NCBI GenBank assembly: GCA_023823795.1
Contig: CP085710.1
Coordinates: forward strand, 4,614,001 to 4,678,000
Length of the DNA stretch: 64,000 bases
Direction of reading: 5' to 3'
DNA from: Bacillus sp. F19
GTDB lineage: Bacteria; Bacillota; Bacilli; Bacillales; Bacillaceae
A model generated the notes under the pieces. It had not been told where the DNA came from and searched no databases. It saw only the letters and a list, made by a program, of their open reading frames with translations. Shown here in pieces: positions 27,065 through 34,897 of the stretch. A program made the position numbers and the translations under genes. Each line of letters begins with the position of its first letter. The first letter of the stretch is position 1.

Positions 27065-27227
27065 GACCAGTTATCATGGCTAAGTCCTTCCGTAATTCTG
27101 GAGTATCAGTGAAAAAGAAAACCTGATATTTTTCATTGTTGCGATTTTTTGCCGTATAAAGCAGGTCATGGCCTAATTTTACGAGATTGAGAGCTACAGT
27201 TTTCTTGTATATCAGCTTTTTTCCCAT
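27030..27227 (-). CDS. DUF5659-like small protein
   Basis: 65 aa. Pattern VALNLVKLGHDLLYTAKNRN then KYQVFFFTDTPELRKDLAMI resembles DUF5659 proteins of Firmicute phages. It is similar to the element protein at 28589-28771. Ribosome site AAGGTGAG. Overlaps both neighbours. Confidence 0.65.
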   Translation of the reverse strand: MGKKLIYKKTVALNLVKLGHDLLYTAKNRNNEKYQVFFFTDTPELRKDLAMITGHEYDENEIPKE

Positions 27228-27430
27228 GCAATGCTCACCTTGATTCGATTTAAATTTCTATCAACCTTCCCCACTAGATCATGCAGTTCCTTATTTTCCG
27301 CAGCTGAAAAATCTTCGTTTTTTTCTTTGGCGAGAACAATTGTGCTATTGATTAATCTTAAACACGATTTGATAAGCTTCAAATCAGTCTCTATCGCCGT
27401 TTTACTGAGAATATCGAAATTTCCCTCCAT
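27212..27430 (-). CDS. Hypothetical coiled-coil protein
   Basis: 72 aa, almost entirely helical, not recognised. ATG preceded by AAAGGAG. Overlaps the start of the downstream DUF5659-like gene by 16 bases; same leftward operon. Confidence 0.6.
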   Translation of the reverse strand: MEGNFDILSKTAIETDLKLIKSCLRLINSTIVLAKEKNEDFSAAENKELHDLVGKVDRNLNRIKVSIAWEKS

Positions 27431-27478
27431 GAAAACAACTCCTTTGTAATTCCAACATCGTTGCCAACGATTTTAGAT

Positions 27479-27628
27479 TCATTTATTCCAGGGTAAATTT
27501 TTTACGTCTTTTAATACATTCGGGTAGCATTTCGGACAAAACTTTTCACGTTCGTTTCCTTTGAGTTCCTTTGGCAATGGCTTCAATTCATTTGATTTCT
27601 GCCAACAATATGTGCATTTGTTTTCCAT
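27479..27628 (-). CDS. 49-residue zinc-ribbon protein
   Basis: ATG at 27628 with AAAGG 7 bases upstream, stop at 27479. Two CxxC knuckles (KCTYCW and FCPKCY) separated by ~26 residues make a zinc ribbon. Function unknown; probably a small DNA- or protein-binding factor of the element. Confidence 0.65.
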   Translation of the reverse strand: MENKCTYCWQKSNELKPLPKELKGNEREKFCPKCYPNVLKDVKNLPWNK

Positions 27629-27639
27629 ATGAGCGCCTT

Positions 27640-27900
27640 TCAATCTTTCATTACAAGCACATCAAGCACTTGAGCTGATTGATAATCATACTTCGCTATT
27701 TCATCTACAAGAAACGTTGCTTCACGTTCATTAATTACATCAGCTAGAGCCTGTAAATCTCCTAAAAAATAATACTGCTGGTTATGAATATCTGTAAGAC
27801 CTTCCAGAAAGCACAAGAAGATTCCTCGTTCGTTGATAGTGCCACCTTTATAATATTTGATTAATGTTTTAACTGCATTTCTGAGCAATTGTTTGTCCAC
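27640..27900 (-). CDS. Hypothetical protein of the element
   Basis: 86 aa from a GTG start with GGGGG upstream. The longer frame back to 27993 starts inside a terminator and is rejected. Helical protein (LLRNAVKTLIKYYKGG...GLTDIHNQQYYFLGDLQALADVI), not recognised. Confidence 0.6.
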   Translation of the reverse strand: MDKQLLRNAVKTLIKYYKGGTINERGIFLCFLEGLTDIHNQQYYFLGDLQALADVINEREATFLVDEIAKYDYQSAQVLDVLVMKD

Positions 27901-27961
27901 GTTATAACCCCCAATAATTGGTATTAAAGTAACAGTATCAGAAGCGGAAATAGCGGACAAG

Positions 27962-27990
27962 AAAAAAACTGCTCCGAGTTCGGAACAGTT
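27962..27990 (-). terminator. Terminator after the 47-residue gene
   Basis: Minus-strand stem AACTGTTCCGA / TCGGAGCAGTT with a two-base loop, then T7. It separates the 28005-28148 gene from the leftward operon behind it. Confidence 0.75.
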
Positions 27991-28004
27991 CATTTTTGAT
28001 TTGA

Positions 28005-28148
28005 TTAAAATTCAGGGACTTCCAAATCTTTTAGAGATTTTAAATCCACAACGTCTTGCCATTCTTTCGTCAAATTCTGTTGTTCTTCAGGTGTTAATTT
28101 ACCTTCGCTTAAACTTTCTTCTACTGCTGCTTTTAATTTATCAATCAT
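28005..28148 (-). CDS. 47-residue acidic protein
   Basis: ATG at 28148 with CGGAGG 8 bases upstream. The product (DKLKAAVEESLSEGKLTPEE...) is short, acidic and helical. It is driven by promoter B (28183-28252) and followed by a terminator, so it forms a one-gene transcript. Small, acidic, separately expressed proteins in such elements may be derepression or anti-repressor ligands, but this is only a guess. Confidence 0.6.
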   Translation of the reverse strand: MIDKLKAAVEESLSEGKLTPEEQQNLTKEWQDVVDLKSLKDLEVPEF

Positions 28149-28182
28149 TTTAATTCCTCCGTTTGTTTTTGAATGTACTCCT

Positions 28183-28252
28183 ATTATATTTAAAAGAATC
28201 TGGCGGTCAGGAAGAAATGAAAAATAATTTTTCTTTCATTATATAGAAAAAC
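28183..28252 (-). promoter_or_regulatory. Leftward element promoter B with conserved upstream box
   Basis: CTGACC (28205-28210), 16-bp spacer, TATAAT (28183-28188) on the minus strand. An upstream box at 28228-28252 nearly matches that of promoter A; it is 11 bp closer to the -35, about one helical turn. Confidence 0.6.
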
Positions 28253-28404
28253 TTCCAAAAAAATATTTTCAAAGCTTACCTTACAAATTTCAAAACATCA
28301 CTATAATAACGGAGTCAATTTATTTAATAAAAGTGGTTCAGTTGTCTTTACTTTGTACCACAGCACGTATATAGGATATATAAGCAACTTTTAGGAGGAT
28401 AAAA

Positions 28405-28557
28405 ATGAAGAAAATCAAAGAAAATCGGTCAGCGAAATTGGCTGCACGAGTTACAAAGTCATTGAAAGATCAAGTCATAGAATTTGCTGAAATGAACGGT
28501 GACTTATCGGAATCTAAAGCAGTTGAGATTTTATTAATCAAAGCTTTGCGGAAGTAA
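28405..28557 (+). CDS. 50-residue ribbon-helix-helix-like protein
   Basis: ATG at 28405, ribosome site TTAGGAGG. The sequence KLAARVTKSLKDQVIEFAEM followed by SESKAVEILLIKAL looks like an Arc/CopG-type ribbon-helix-helix. Likely a DNA-binding regulator, possibly the element's master regulator or copy control. First gene of the rightward block. Confidence 0.6.
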   Translation: MKKIKENRSAKLAARVTKSLKDQVIEFAEMNGDLSESKAVEILLIKALRK

Positions 28558-28588
28558 TCATCAAATCAAATCAAAGGGAGTCGTTCTA

Positions 28589-28771
28589 ATGAAATACAAA
28601 GAAATCTTTACATTGTGGGTAAAAGACGAATTAATCAAAAACGGTCATGAGCTGGTTAAAAAGCGTCCAAACTCCAAAAACCCAAATTATGATGTTTTTA
28701 TCTTTGAAAACACTACAGATTTTGACAATGATTTGACAAAGATCACGAAAATGAAGAAATCAGGAGCGTAG
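28589..28771 (+). CDS. DUF5659-like small protein
   Basis: 60 aa, similar to 27030-27227: LWVKDELIKNGHELVKKRPN then YDVFIFENTTDFDNDLTKI. Its TAG stop lies inside the left arm of the inverted repeat at 28767-28833. Confidence 0.65.
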   Translation: MKYKEIFTLWVKDELIKNGHELVKKRPNSKNPNYDVFIFENTTDFDNDLTKITKMKKSGA

Positions 28772-28833
28772 CGCTGAGTCATGTCGCCAACTAATATATT
28801 ATATATAAGATGGTAAGTTCACCCAGCGCTACG
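28767..28833. other. 10-bp inverted repeat flanking an AT-rich core (possible origin)
   Basis: Arms CGTAGCGCTG (28767-28776) and CAGCGCTACG (28824-28833) are perfect and enclose 47 bases with TAATATATTATATATAAG. There is no T-run, so it is not a usual terminator. Its place just before the 432-aa gene suggests a replication origin or operator. Confidence 0.4.
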
Positions 28834-28861
28834 AAATATACAACAGAGGAAGTCGTCCAAT

Positions 28862-30160
28862 ATGATAAAAAAACACACAGTTGCTGAGTTATGTGAACAC
28901 GAACTCAATGGCATTGATGCAAAAACGTTTAGGCGTAACAAGAAAAATTATTTACAAAACCTTGAAAAATCATACTTCGTTGAAATAATAGGCCAAAGAA
29001 ACCAAATATTCGTTTTAACGCCTAAAGAACAATCAAAACAGCAAAAAGATGATGCTGAATTTCTTGAAATTTTAGGTTGTGATATTGGACGGAAAAATAT
29101 CGAACTAATGAAATTCATATTAAAAACGCTACTTGAAAAGCAAATCGTACCAGCTCAAGATGAGATCACTCATTGGGCAAGACAAGAAAATTTAGTTCAA
29201 GGCGAAAAACATGGCACAGTAGGAAATTACATGGGATTCCTAAGAGAGCACAATATCTTAATCGACCCTATGGAAACGCCAGTGTGGGTTCATAATCCTG
29301 ATGTGCTTCCTGAATACGATAAGGAAACAGGAGAAATTTTTCCAACGTATATTAAAAAGCATGTCACCTTTGTTTATTATGATTACGCTGAAAATGGTGT
29401 TGGTGCTCATAGAAAGCGATTAGGTGAAGATGCACAAAAAGCAATCCATCAAGCGTATCAAATCATGTATGCTGAAGAATTTCAACGAGTCATTGTTCCA
29501 TTGTTAAAGAAAAAAGTTGATAAATCTACAATATCCGAACAAATTTTCTTTTTAAAAATGAGAGTTTTGCAAACAGTAGGAGAAGCTTATGGCTTGAATA
29601 AATGCGTTCGCTTGGAAGAGCCGATTATAAACTTTGAAGTAGCATCTAAGCTGAAAAATTATTTCGGATTAAACAAACCAAAAAGCAATGATGTAGAAAT
29701 TAACGTTGACCATATTGAAGTTATTAATATTAATCGTCCTGTATGTCAATTGCTAACGAATGAACTGGAAGCATTGATGGACTATAACAACTTATTGAAC
29801 AAGCGTATTGAAATTTATAAATCAGGCAAAGATGCTTTCCCACTGTATATGTATGAGAAATGGCATGGGGACAAGTTTGAAGAAAGATTAAAAACGTCTA
29901 AAGTGCTGGATCAAAATAACAGCATACCAGCTTTTGATTTATCAGAAAGTTTTAAAGATTACAAGAAATCTAATGTTGTAGCTTTATCAACTGTTGACAT
30001 TGCAGAAACGGTTGATAAGGATTTATTGAAGGAAGAATTAGACTTTGAAAAGCAACTGATGGCATTCAAATTTAAACCGAAAGAAGATATTACTGTCATT
30101 GATGGTAAGAATCTAATGCTTAAAGCAATGATGATGAAACGAAGGGAATTAACCACATGA
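28862..30160 (+). CDS. Large hypothetical protein, possible replication initiator
   Basis: 432 aa, not recognised with certainty. N-terminal helix-turn-helix-like segment (DAKTFRRNKKNYLQNLEKSY, residues ~20-40), a second one (QIVPAQDEITHWARQENLV), then mixed helical sequence without Walker, primase or nuclease motifs that I can see. ATG preceded by GAGGAAG. Its position after an inverted repeat and before the packaging genes would suit a Rep or a DNA-binding helper-interaction protein; this is inference. Overlaps the next gene by ATGA. Confidence 0.55.
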   Translation: MIKKHTVAELCEHELNGIDAKTFRRNKKNYLQNLEKSYFVEIIGQRNQIFVLTPKEQSKQQKDDAEFLEILGCDIGRKNIELMKFILKTLLEKQIVPAQDEITHWARQENLVQGEKHGTVGNYMGFLREHNILIDPMETPVWVHNPDVLPEYDKETGEIFPTYIKKHVTFVYYDYAENGVGAHRKRLGEDAQKAIHQAYQIMYAEEFQRVIVPLLKKKVDKSTISEQIFFLKMRVLQTVGEAYGLNKCVRLEEPIINFEVASKLKNYFGLNKPKSNDVEINVDHIEVININRPVCQLLTNELEALMDYNNLLNKRIEIYKSGKDAFPLYMYEKWHGDKFEERLKTSKVLDQNNSIPAFDLSESFKDYKKSNVVALSTVDIAETVDKDLLKEELDFEKQLMAFKFKPKEDITVIDGKNLMLKAMMMKRRELTT

Positions 30161-30486
30161 CTAATATAACTGAAAAGATGATTGCTGTTATTACTGAGAT
30201 CGCTGAAACAAACGCTCAAATATGGGATGTGTTTGATATATGCGATAAGCATATGTTGACTTCAGGCGAGGAAGCAATTGTAACAGCCATGTTTACTGAA
30301 TCGAAAGACGAAATGATTAAGTTGTTACAAGAACCTAAAGATGAAACGATTGTTGAACCAGTACAAAATGATTATCCAAATGGTTTTGGTGCTGATGAAG
30401 GTTCAGGTATCAGTGAAAAAGAGTTAAATGAATTTGCATCAATTGGTAAGAAAAATAAGGTATTAAAAGAATTAGGATTAATGTAA
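30157..30486 (+). CDS. Hypothetical protein of the element
   Basis: 109 aa acidic protein, not recognised. Translationally coupled (ATGA overlap) to the 432-aa protein. A terminator-like hairpin follows at 30626-30662. Confidence 0.6.
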   Translation: MTNITEKMIAVITEIAETNAQIWDVFDICDKHMLTSGEEAIVTAMFTESKDEMIKLLQEPKDETIVEPVQNDYPNGFGADEGSGISEKELNEFASIGKKNKVLKELGLM

Positions 30487-30625
30487 AAAATAAAATTGAA
30501 ATCAAAGCCTCCCTACCCCATTTTTTATTTTCAATGAAGAGAAGAGGACCAGTAGCAGGTTGACCAGGAAAAATATTTTTCCCACAATTTAGAAATTTAA
30601 CAAAATCATACAAATATAACGAAAT

Positions 30626-30662
30626 CACCAGTTATGACATTATGTCTGCTGGTGTTTTTTTG
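30626..30662 (+). terminator. Terminator before terS
   Basis: Stem CACCAG / CTGGTG with an inner GACA / TGTC stem and T7, ending ~19 bases before the TerS start codon. Confidence 0.7.
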
Positions 30663-30680
30663 TTGAAAGGAAGATGCAAC

Positions 30681-31181
30681 ATGGCACGTCCAGTAGTTTC
30701 GCTCGAAAATTCAAAACGGAATCTTTCTAAAGCACAAATCACTGCAAGACAAAACGCTGAATCACAAGTAGCAGCAATGGCACCATCTAAACCTAAACCA
30801 ACTCTTACATTATCGAAGGAAGAGAAAAAGGTATTCAATCGTTTTATCAAACTAAATGACAATTTCAATGAAGCTGATTCTACTTCATTATCAATTCTCA
30901 CTCGCAGCCTATATCGCTATTCCGCACTGAGTAACGCACTAAACGATTTAGATCCATTAGACGAACAGTGTGTATCCCTCGAACGCAGGATTCACGCTTA
31001 CGACAAAGCTGTGGTCACACACATGAACTTGTTATGTATTCCATTGAGTCAACGTCTAAGAATGGCAAATGATATGGCTAAAATTTCGATTGAAGAAAAG
31101 AAACTTGAGCAAATGGGAGCAAATGAGATGAAACAAGTAAATCCCCTCCTATCACTGCTGGAGGAGGATGAAGATGAATAA
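30681..31181 (+). CDS. terS: Terminase small subunit (P27-type)
   Basis: 166 aa. The pattern EEKKVFNRFIKLNDNFNEAD then LSILTRSLYRYSALSNALND, a helical region with a basic N-terminus, and the position directly before the large subunit all fit P27-family TerS, which recognises the pac/cos site. ATG at 30681 with AAAGGAAG upstream; the frame extends further back only through the terminator. Confidence 0.75.
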   Translation: MARPVVSLENSKRNLSKAQITARQNAESQVAAMAPSKPKPTLTLSKEEKKVFNRFIKLNDNFNEADSTSLSILTRSLYRYSALSNALNDLDPLDEQCVSLERRIHAYDKAVVTHMNLLCIPLSQRLRMANDMAKISIEEKKLEQMGANEMKQVNPLLSLLEEDEDE

Positions 31182-32931
31182 ATCTGTTGAATATGCTGAA
31201 AAAGTTTTGTCAGGTGAAATCGTTGCGCCTTCCCAAGTACGGAAAGCTTGTGAGAACTTCCTTCATGAGTTCAATGTCCTTCAGCATGACCCTAATCACC
31301 CATACAAATGGAACAGCAAGATCGAAAAGAAAATTGACAAGATCATCAAGAACCTTAATTTTGCCAGAGGTGCAAAGTCAGCTCAGCCGATGTTCCCAAA
31401 CTTGGCATTATTCCAATGGTTTATGATTCAAAACATTTTCTGCTGGGTCTACAAAGAATTTCCTACCAAACGGAAAGTACGTGAAGTAGTATTCACTGTT
31501 GCAAGGAAAAACGCTAAATCAGTATTGAGCTGTATCATTCATCTGATAGCATTCTTCTTGGATGAAGATAATCAGTCGCATTATATTGGCTCCAATACAA
31601 AGAAACAAGCAGAAATCATCTTTGAAGAACTTGTAAATATTATCAAGAGTTCACCGAATATGCTCCCTTTGTTCAATATCAAGAAAACCTATGTGGAGTT
31701 CATTCCAAAGAACTGCAAGATCATTGCACTTTCAGGTGACGCTTCCAAAGCAGATGGAACGATGGTATATGTGGCAAGTGTTGATGAACTCGGAGCGTCC
31801 AATGATATTTTCAAGATGGTCAGTTCGCTTGAAACAGGTCAATTCGGACCAAGAAACCCATTAATCATTAAGATTTCTACATCCTACCCCATCGAAAACG
31901 GCTTCAACTATTGGAATGAAACAGTTGAGGAAATGCGGAAAAATACGTTCGCTGAAAATCCTAATCCAAGGAAATTTGGTCTGATATTTACGATTGATAA
32001 TCCCAAGGAAAAAATTGAAGTAAATGGCGTGAAAATGGAACGGTGGGAAAATCCTGACGTTTGGCCTGAAGCGAATCCGCTGGTTGCTGAAGTCGATGAA
32101 CTTGCAGAAAAGCTGATTGAAGATTATAAAACAAAACGTGATATTCCAAAGGACTTTTTCTTATTCAAAGTCAAGAATCTCAATATGTGGCTGGGTGCAA
32201 ATGAAGGAGACGGAAATTTCTTCGTGGACAAGCATACTCTGTTAAAAGGTAAATTTGAACCAGCCACTGACTGGAATTGGTGGAAAGGCAAACGTCAGGT
32301 CATAATCGGACTTGATTTATCACTGTCCAGAGATAATACAGCGGTCACATTTATGTGGTATGACAAAGCCAACGGTCACTATTACACTAAAAACCTTGTC
32401 TTCTATCCTAAACTAATGGAAGAAGAAAAAACGAAAGCTGAACGTATTCCTTACGAAACTTGGTCTAGGCATGGATATTGTCAGGCTGTTGGCGAAGATG
32501 TAGTAGATTTTGATGAGATCGCTGATATTATCTTAAAAGCATGTAAAGAGTTTGATATTCACATAGCATCTGTGGCTTTCGACACCAAGTATAGTTATAC
32601 GTTGATTAAACGATTAATCGAGGAAATGCCAATGGAAGTCGACCATACGGAAATTGAACAAAATAGTCGCAATTTGGGTGATGCTATCAGCACACTTCAA
32701 AGAATCGTGTACGAAGGCAACTTTAAATATGCTCCTAACCCGCTTATGGAATCAGCTTTTGTAAATGGTGTTATTGAGTTCAGGCAAGGTAAACCATACA
32801 TTCAAAAATCAAATAAAGAACGGAACAAGATCGACAACCTGTTTAGTACGTTTAATGCCATGAAAATCAGCATGTATTTTGAACAGAATAACTTGTATGA
32901 GACTGAAAGAAAGTTCTTCTTCGAACTTTAA
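31174..32931 (+). CDS. terL: Terminase large subunit
   Basis: 585 aa HK97-type packaging ATPase/nuclease. Walker-A-like VARKNAKS (about residues 108-115), Walker-B-like MVYVASVDEL, and an RNase-H-like nuclease domain starting at VIIGLDLSLSRDNTAVTFMW with a later Asp in VAFDTK. ATG at 31174, GGAGGAGG six bases upstream, overlapping terS by 8 bases. The pair is followed by its own terminator, so packaging genes are separated from the head genes. Confidence 0.93.
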   Translation: MNKSVEYAEKVLSGEIVAPSQVRKACENFLHEFNVLQHDPNHPYKWNSKIEKKIDKIIKNLNFARGAKSAQPMFPNLALFQWFMIQNIFCWVYKEFPTKRKVREVVFTVARKNAKSVLSCIIHLIAFFLDEDNQSHYIGSNTKKQAEIIFEELVNIIKSSPNMLPLFNIKKTYVEFIPKNCKIIALSGDASKADGTMVYVASVDELGASNDIFKMVSSLETGQFGPRNPLIIKISTSYPIENGFNYWNETVEEMRKNTFAENPNPRKFGLIFTIDNPKEKIEVNGVKMERWENPDVWPEANPLVAEVDELAEKLIEDYKTKRDIPKDFFLFKVKNLNMWLGANEGDGNFFVDKHTLLKGKFEPATDWNWWKGKRQVIIGLDLSLSRDNTAVTFMWYDKANGHYYTKNLVFYPKLMEEEKTKAERIPYETWSRHGYCQAVGEDVVDFDEIADIILKACKEFDIHIASVAFDTKYSYTLIKRLIEEMPMEVDHTEIEQNSRNLGDAISTLQRIVYEGNFKYAPNPLMESAFVNGVIEFRQGKPYIQKSNKERNKIDNLFSTFNAMKISMYFEQNNLYETERKFFFEL

Positions 32932-32958
32932 AAGGACTGTGTGCAGCAGTCCTTTTTT
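32931..32958 (+). terminator. Terminator after terL
   Basis: 9-bp stem AAAGGACTG / CAGTCCTTT, then T-run, starting at the last base of the terL stop codon. Confidence 0.85.
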
Positions 32959-33067
32959 AAAATTTATTTCAGAACATTCACATAACTCTCTTTACATTCT
33001 ACTGTTTAGCGTATGTATACTATATAGGCAGTCTGATAATCAGACTTTATTGTAAAGGAGTGACAAC

Positions 33068-33268
33068 ATGAAATTTGTAATTGATTACGCATTAAAAGAC
33101 GTTATGACACAAGAGCAATTTGGGAGATATATAACCAAAGGCAAAATTTTGGATTGTAAAGAAGAAGGAAATAAAAATCAACCAAAAACATTAATTGAAG
33201 TAAACCAGCTTCGAGCACAAGAAGGATATGAGCCAGTTACGATTTCATGTGTGAAGTATTATTGGTAA
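33068..33268 (+). CDS. Hypothetical protein of the element
   Basis: 66 aa, not recognised. ATG with AAAGGAGTG upstream and a candidate promoter (TTTACA near 32990, TATACT near 33014). Forms its own small transcript between terL and the structured RNA. Confidence 0.6.
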   Translation: MKFVIDYALKDVMTQEQFGRYITKGKILDCKEEGNKNQPKTLIEVNQLRAQEGYEPVTISCVKYYW

Positions 33269-33269
33269 A

Positions 33270-33595
33270 ATCGGAATTTTAGCGTATTCGCTATAGCATT
33301 AACAATCGTTTTGGTTCCCCAATGCCTGGTTTGGCGGTTGTTAATGGTGTAGCGGAAACTACTCTAATTTAAATTATTTTGTGTTGATACGATTAATAAT
33401 CTTGTCAATATTTAGAAAGCATGAGTAGTTGTGGCTCGTGTTTTCGCTAATGCTGACATAATTCATCAGTATTATTTCGATTAAAGAATGATATTCATTA
33501 TTACCGTTTAGAACTGGTGAGTGGGTTAATTCCATTTCTCCTCACCAGCTCGATAATGTTAATAATTTGCTCCTACTTTTGTAGGGGCTTTTTTT
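33270..33595 (+). ncRNA. Candidate structured RNA upstream of the portal gene
   Basis: No reading frame. Contains (1) a ~22-bp stem: TTCGCTATAGCATTAACAAT (from ~33288) pairs with a right arm ending near 33357; (2) an 8-bp stem CTGGTGAG / CTCACCAG (about 33517-33549); (3) a terminator GCTCCTAC-TTTT-GTAGGGGC with T7 (33569-33595). The arrangement looks like a discrete noncoding RNA or a riboregulated leader for the portal gene, whose ATG is at 33626. Confidence 0.45.
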
Positions 33596-33625
33596 ATGCA
33601 CTTTAAAGAAAGGAATGATTACCTT

Positions 33626-34897
33626 ATGGGATTTCTCGATAAATTATTTTCAAAAGCAGATATAGAAACACGTGCTGAACCTACAGTTGATGGATCATTT
33701 TCATTGGACAGTTTATTTGTCACAGATGCCATTACTGAAGAAAAGGTCTTAAAAATTCCTACAGCAAAAGCATGCTTGGATCTAATCACAAGCAATATCG
33801 CTCAAATGCCAGTTTATTTATACAAAGAAAATCCTGACGGTTCGATTGAAAAAATCACTGATAAACGAGTGAAATTGCTGAACCATGAGTCAAATGAATT
33901 TTTAAACGGATACGGATTAAAGAAAAACATGGCTAAAGATTTCCTTCTTCATGGCGCTTCTTACGTTTCGATTATTGAAGCTGGGAATACGATTCTTGAA
34001 TTGCATCCACTACCAGCACGTTCAGTACTTGTACAAAAGCGTGTTCAAAACGGATACCGCACAGTAGGCGCAGACATCCTATTATCTTCGTCAGAAAACG
34101 GTGCTACGAACGACATAAACAGAAAGCCAGTCAAGTTCAAACCATATGAACTCATGATTACACTTCAGGAAACTCATGATGGATTGACTTCAAAAGGCAT
34201 TATTTCTTATGGCCAAGATATTTTCAAACAAGCAATGTCTGAAATCGAATATACAAAAAATCTTTATGAACGTGGAGCATTGCCACTTGGTTTATTAAAA
34301 ACTGCTGGTCGTATGACTGAAGAACAAGCCAATACTTTGAGAACGGCATGGGCTAATTTGTATGGCGGAGTTAAAAATTCTGCTAAAACGGTTGTACTTC
34401 AAGAAGGCATGGACTATCAAGCTTTATCGCTGAACCCTGAAGAAATGCAGTTAACACAAGCAAAACAAGGCACAAACAGCGAAATTTGCAAGCTGTTCAA
34501 TGTTCCTGAAGGACTTGTAAATCCACATGCCAAGAGTTATTACACTTCAATTGAACAGAACCAGCTTCATTTCTTGAAACATACATTGGCGCCTATTATC
34601 AGCGTGCTTGAAGCATCAATGGATCGAGCATTACTGCTTGAATCTGAAAAAGACAGCGGTTATTTCTTCCGTTTCGACACTTCAGAATTAGTACGTGCTA
34701 CTGAACAGGAACGTGTAGAAACTGCTGTAACAGGCATTCAAGGCGGATTGTTCACAATCAATGAAGCACGTACAAAATTTGATTTGCCAGCGATTCCTGA
34801 TGATAAATTGCTTATCACTCCTGGCGCACAAACAAAATCCACAAAAGGAGAAAATGCTGATGGAAAAACTGAATCAGATGGAGCTCAGGACGATTGA
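33626..34897 (+). CDS. Phage portal protein (HK97 type)
   Basis: 423 aa. Conserved portal features: VLKIPTAKACLDLITSNIAQMPVYLY near the N-terminus; AMSEIEYTKNLYERGALPLGLL; KLFNVPEGLVNPHAKSYYTSIEQNQL in the C-terminal half. The product forms the dodecameric DNA entry ring. The ATG at 33626 is preferred over one at 33596 lying in the terminator tail. The 3' end overlaps the protease-capsid gene by 38 bases. Confidence 0.93.
   Translation: MGFLDKLFSKADIETRAEPTVDGSFSLDSLFVTDAITEEKVLKIPTAKACLDLITSNIAQMPVYLYKENPDGSIEKITDKRVKLLNHESNEFLNGYGLKKNMAKDFLLHGASYVSIIEAGNTILELHPLPARSVLVQKRVQNGYRTVGADILLSSSENGATNDINRKPVKFKPYELMITLQETHDGLTSKGIISYGQDIFKQAMSEIEYTKNLYERGALPLGLLKTAGRMTEEQANTLRTAWANLYGGVKNSAKTVVLQEGMDYQALSLNPEEMQLTQAKQGTNSEICKLFNVPEGLVNPHAKSYYTSIEQNQLHFLKHTLAPIISVLEASMDRALLLESEKDSGYFFRFDTSELVRATEQERVETAVTGIQGGLFTINEARTKFDLPAIPDDKLLITPGAQTKSTKGENADGKTESDGAQDD

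Noticed and set aside
34761-34859. Extended N-terminus of the protease-capsid fusion
   Set aside because: The extra 33 codons overlap the portal gene in another frame, and the ribosome site AAAAGGAG points to ATG 34860.
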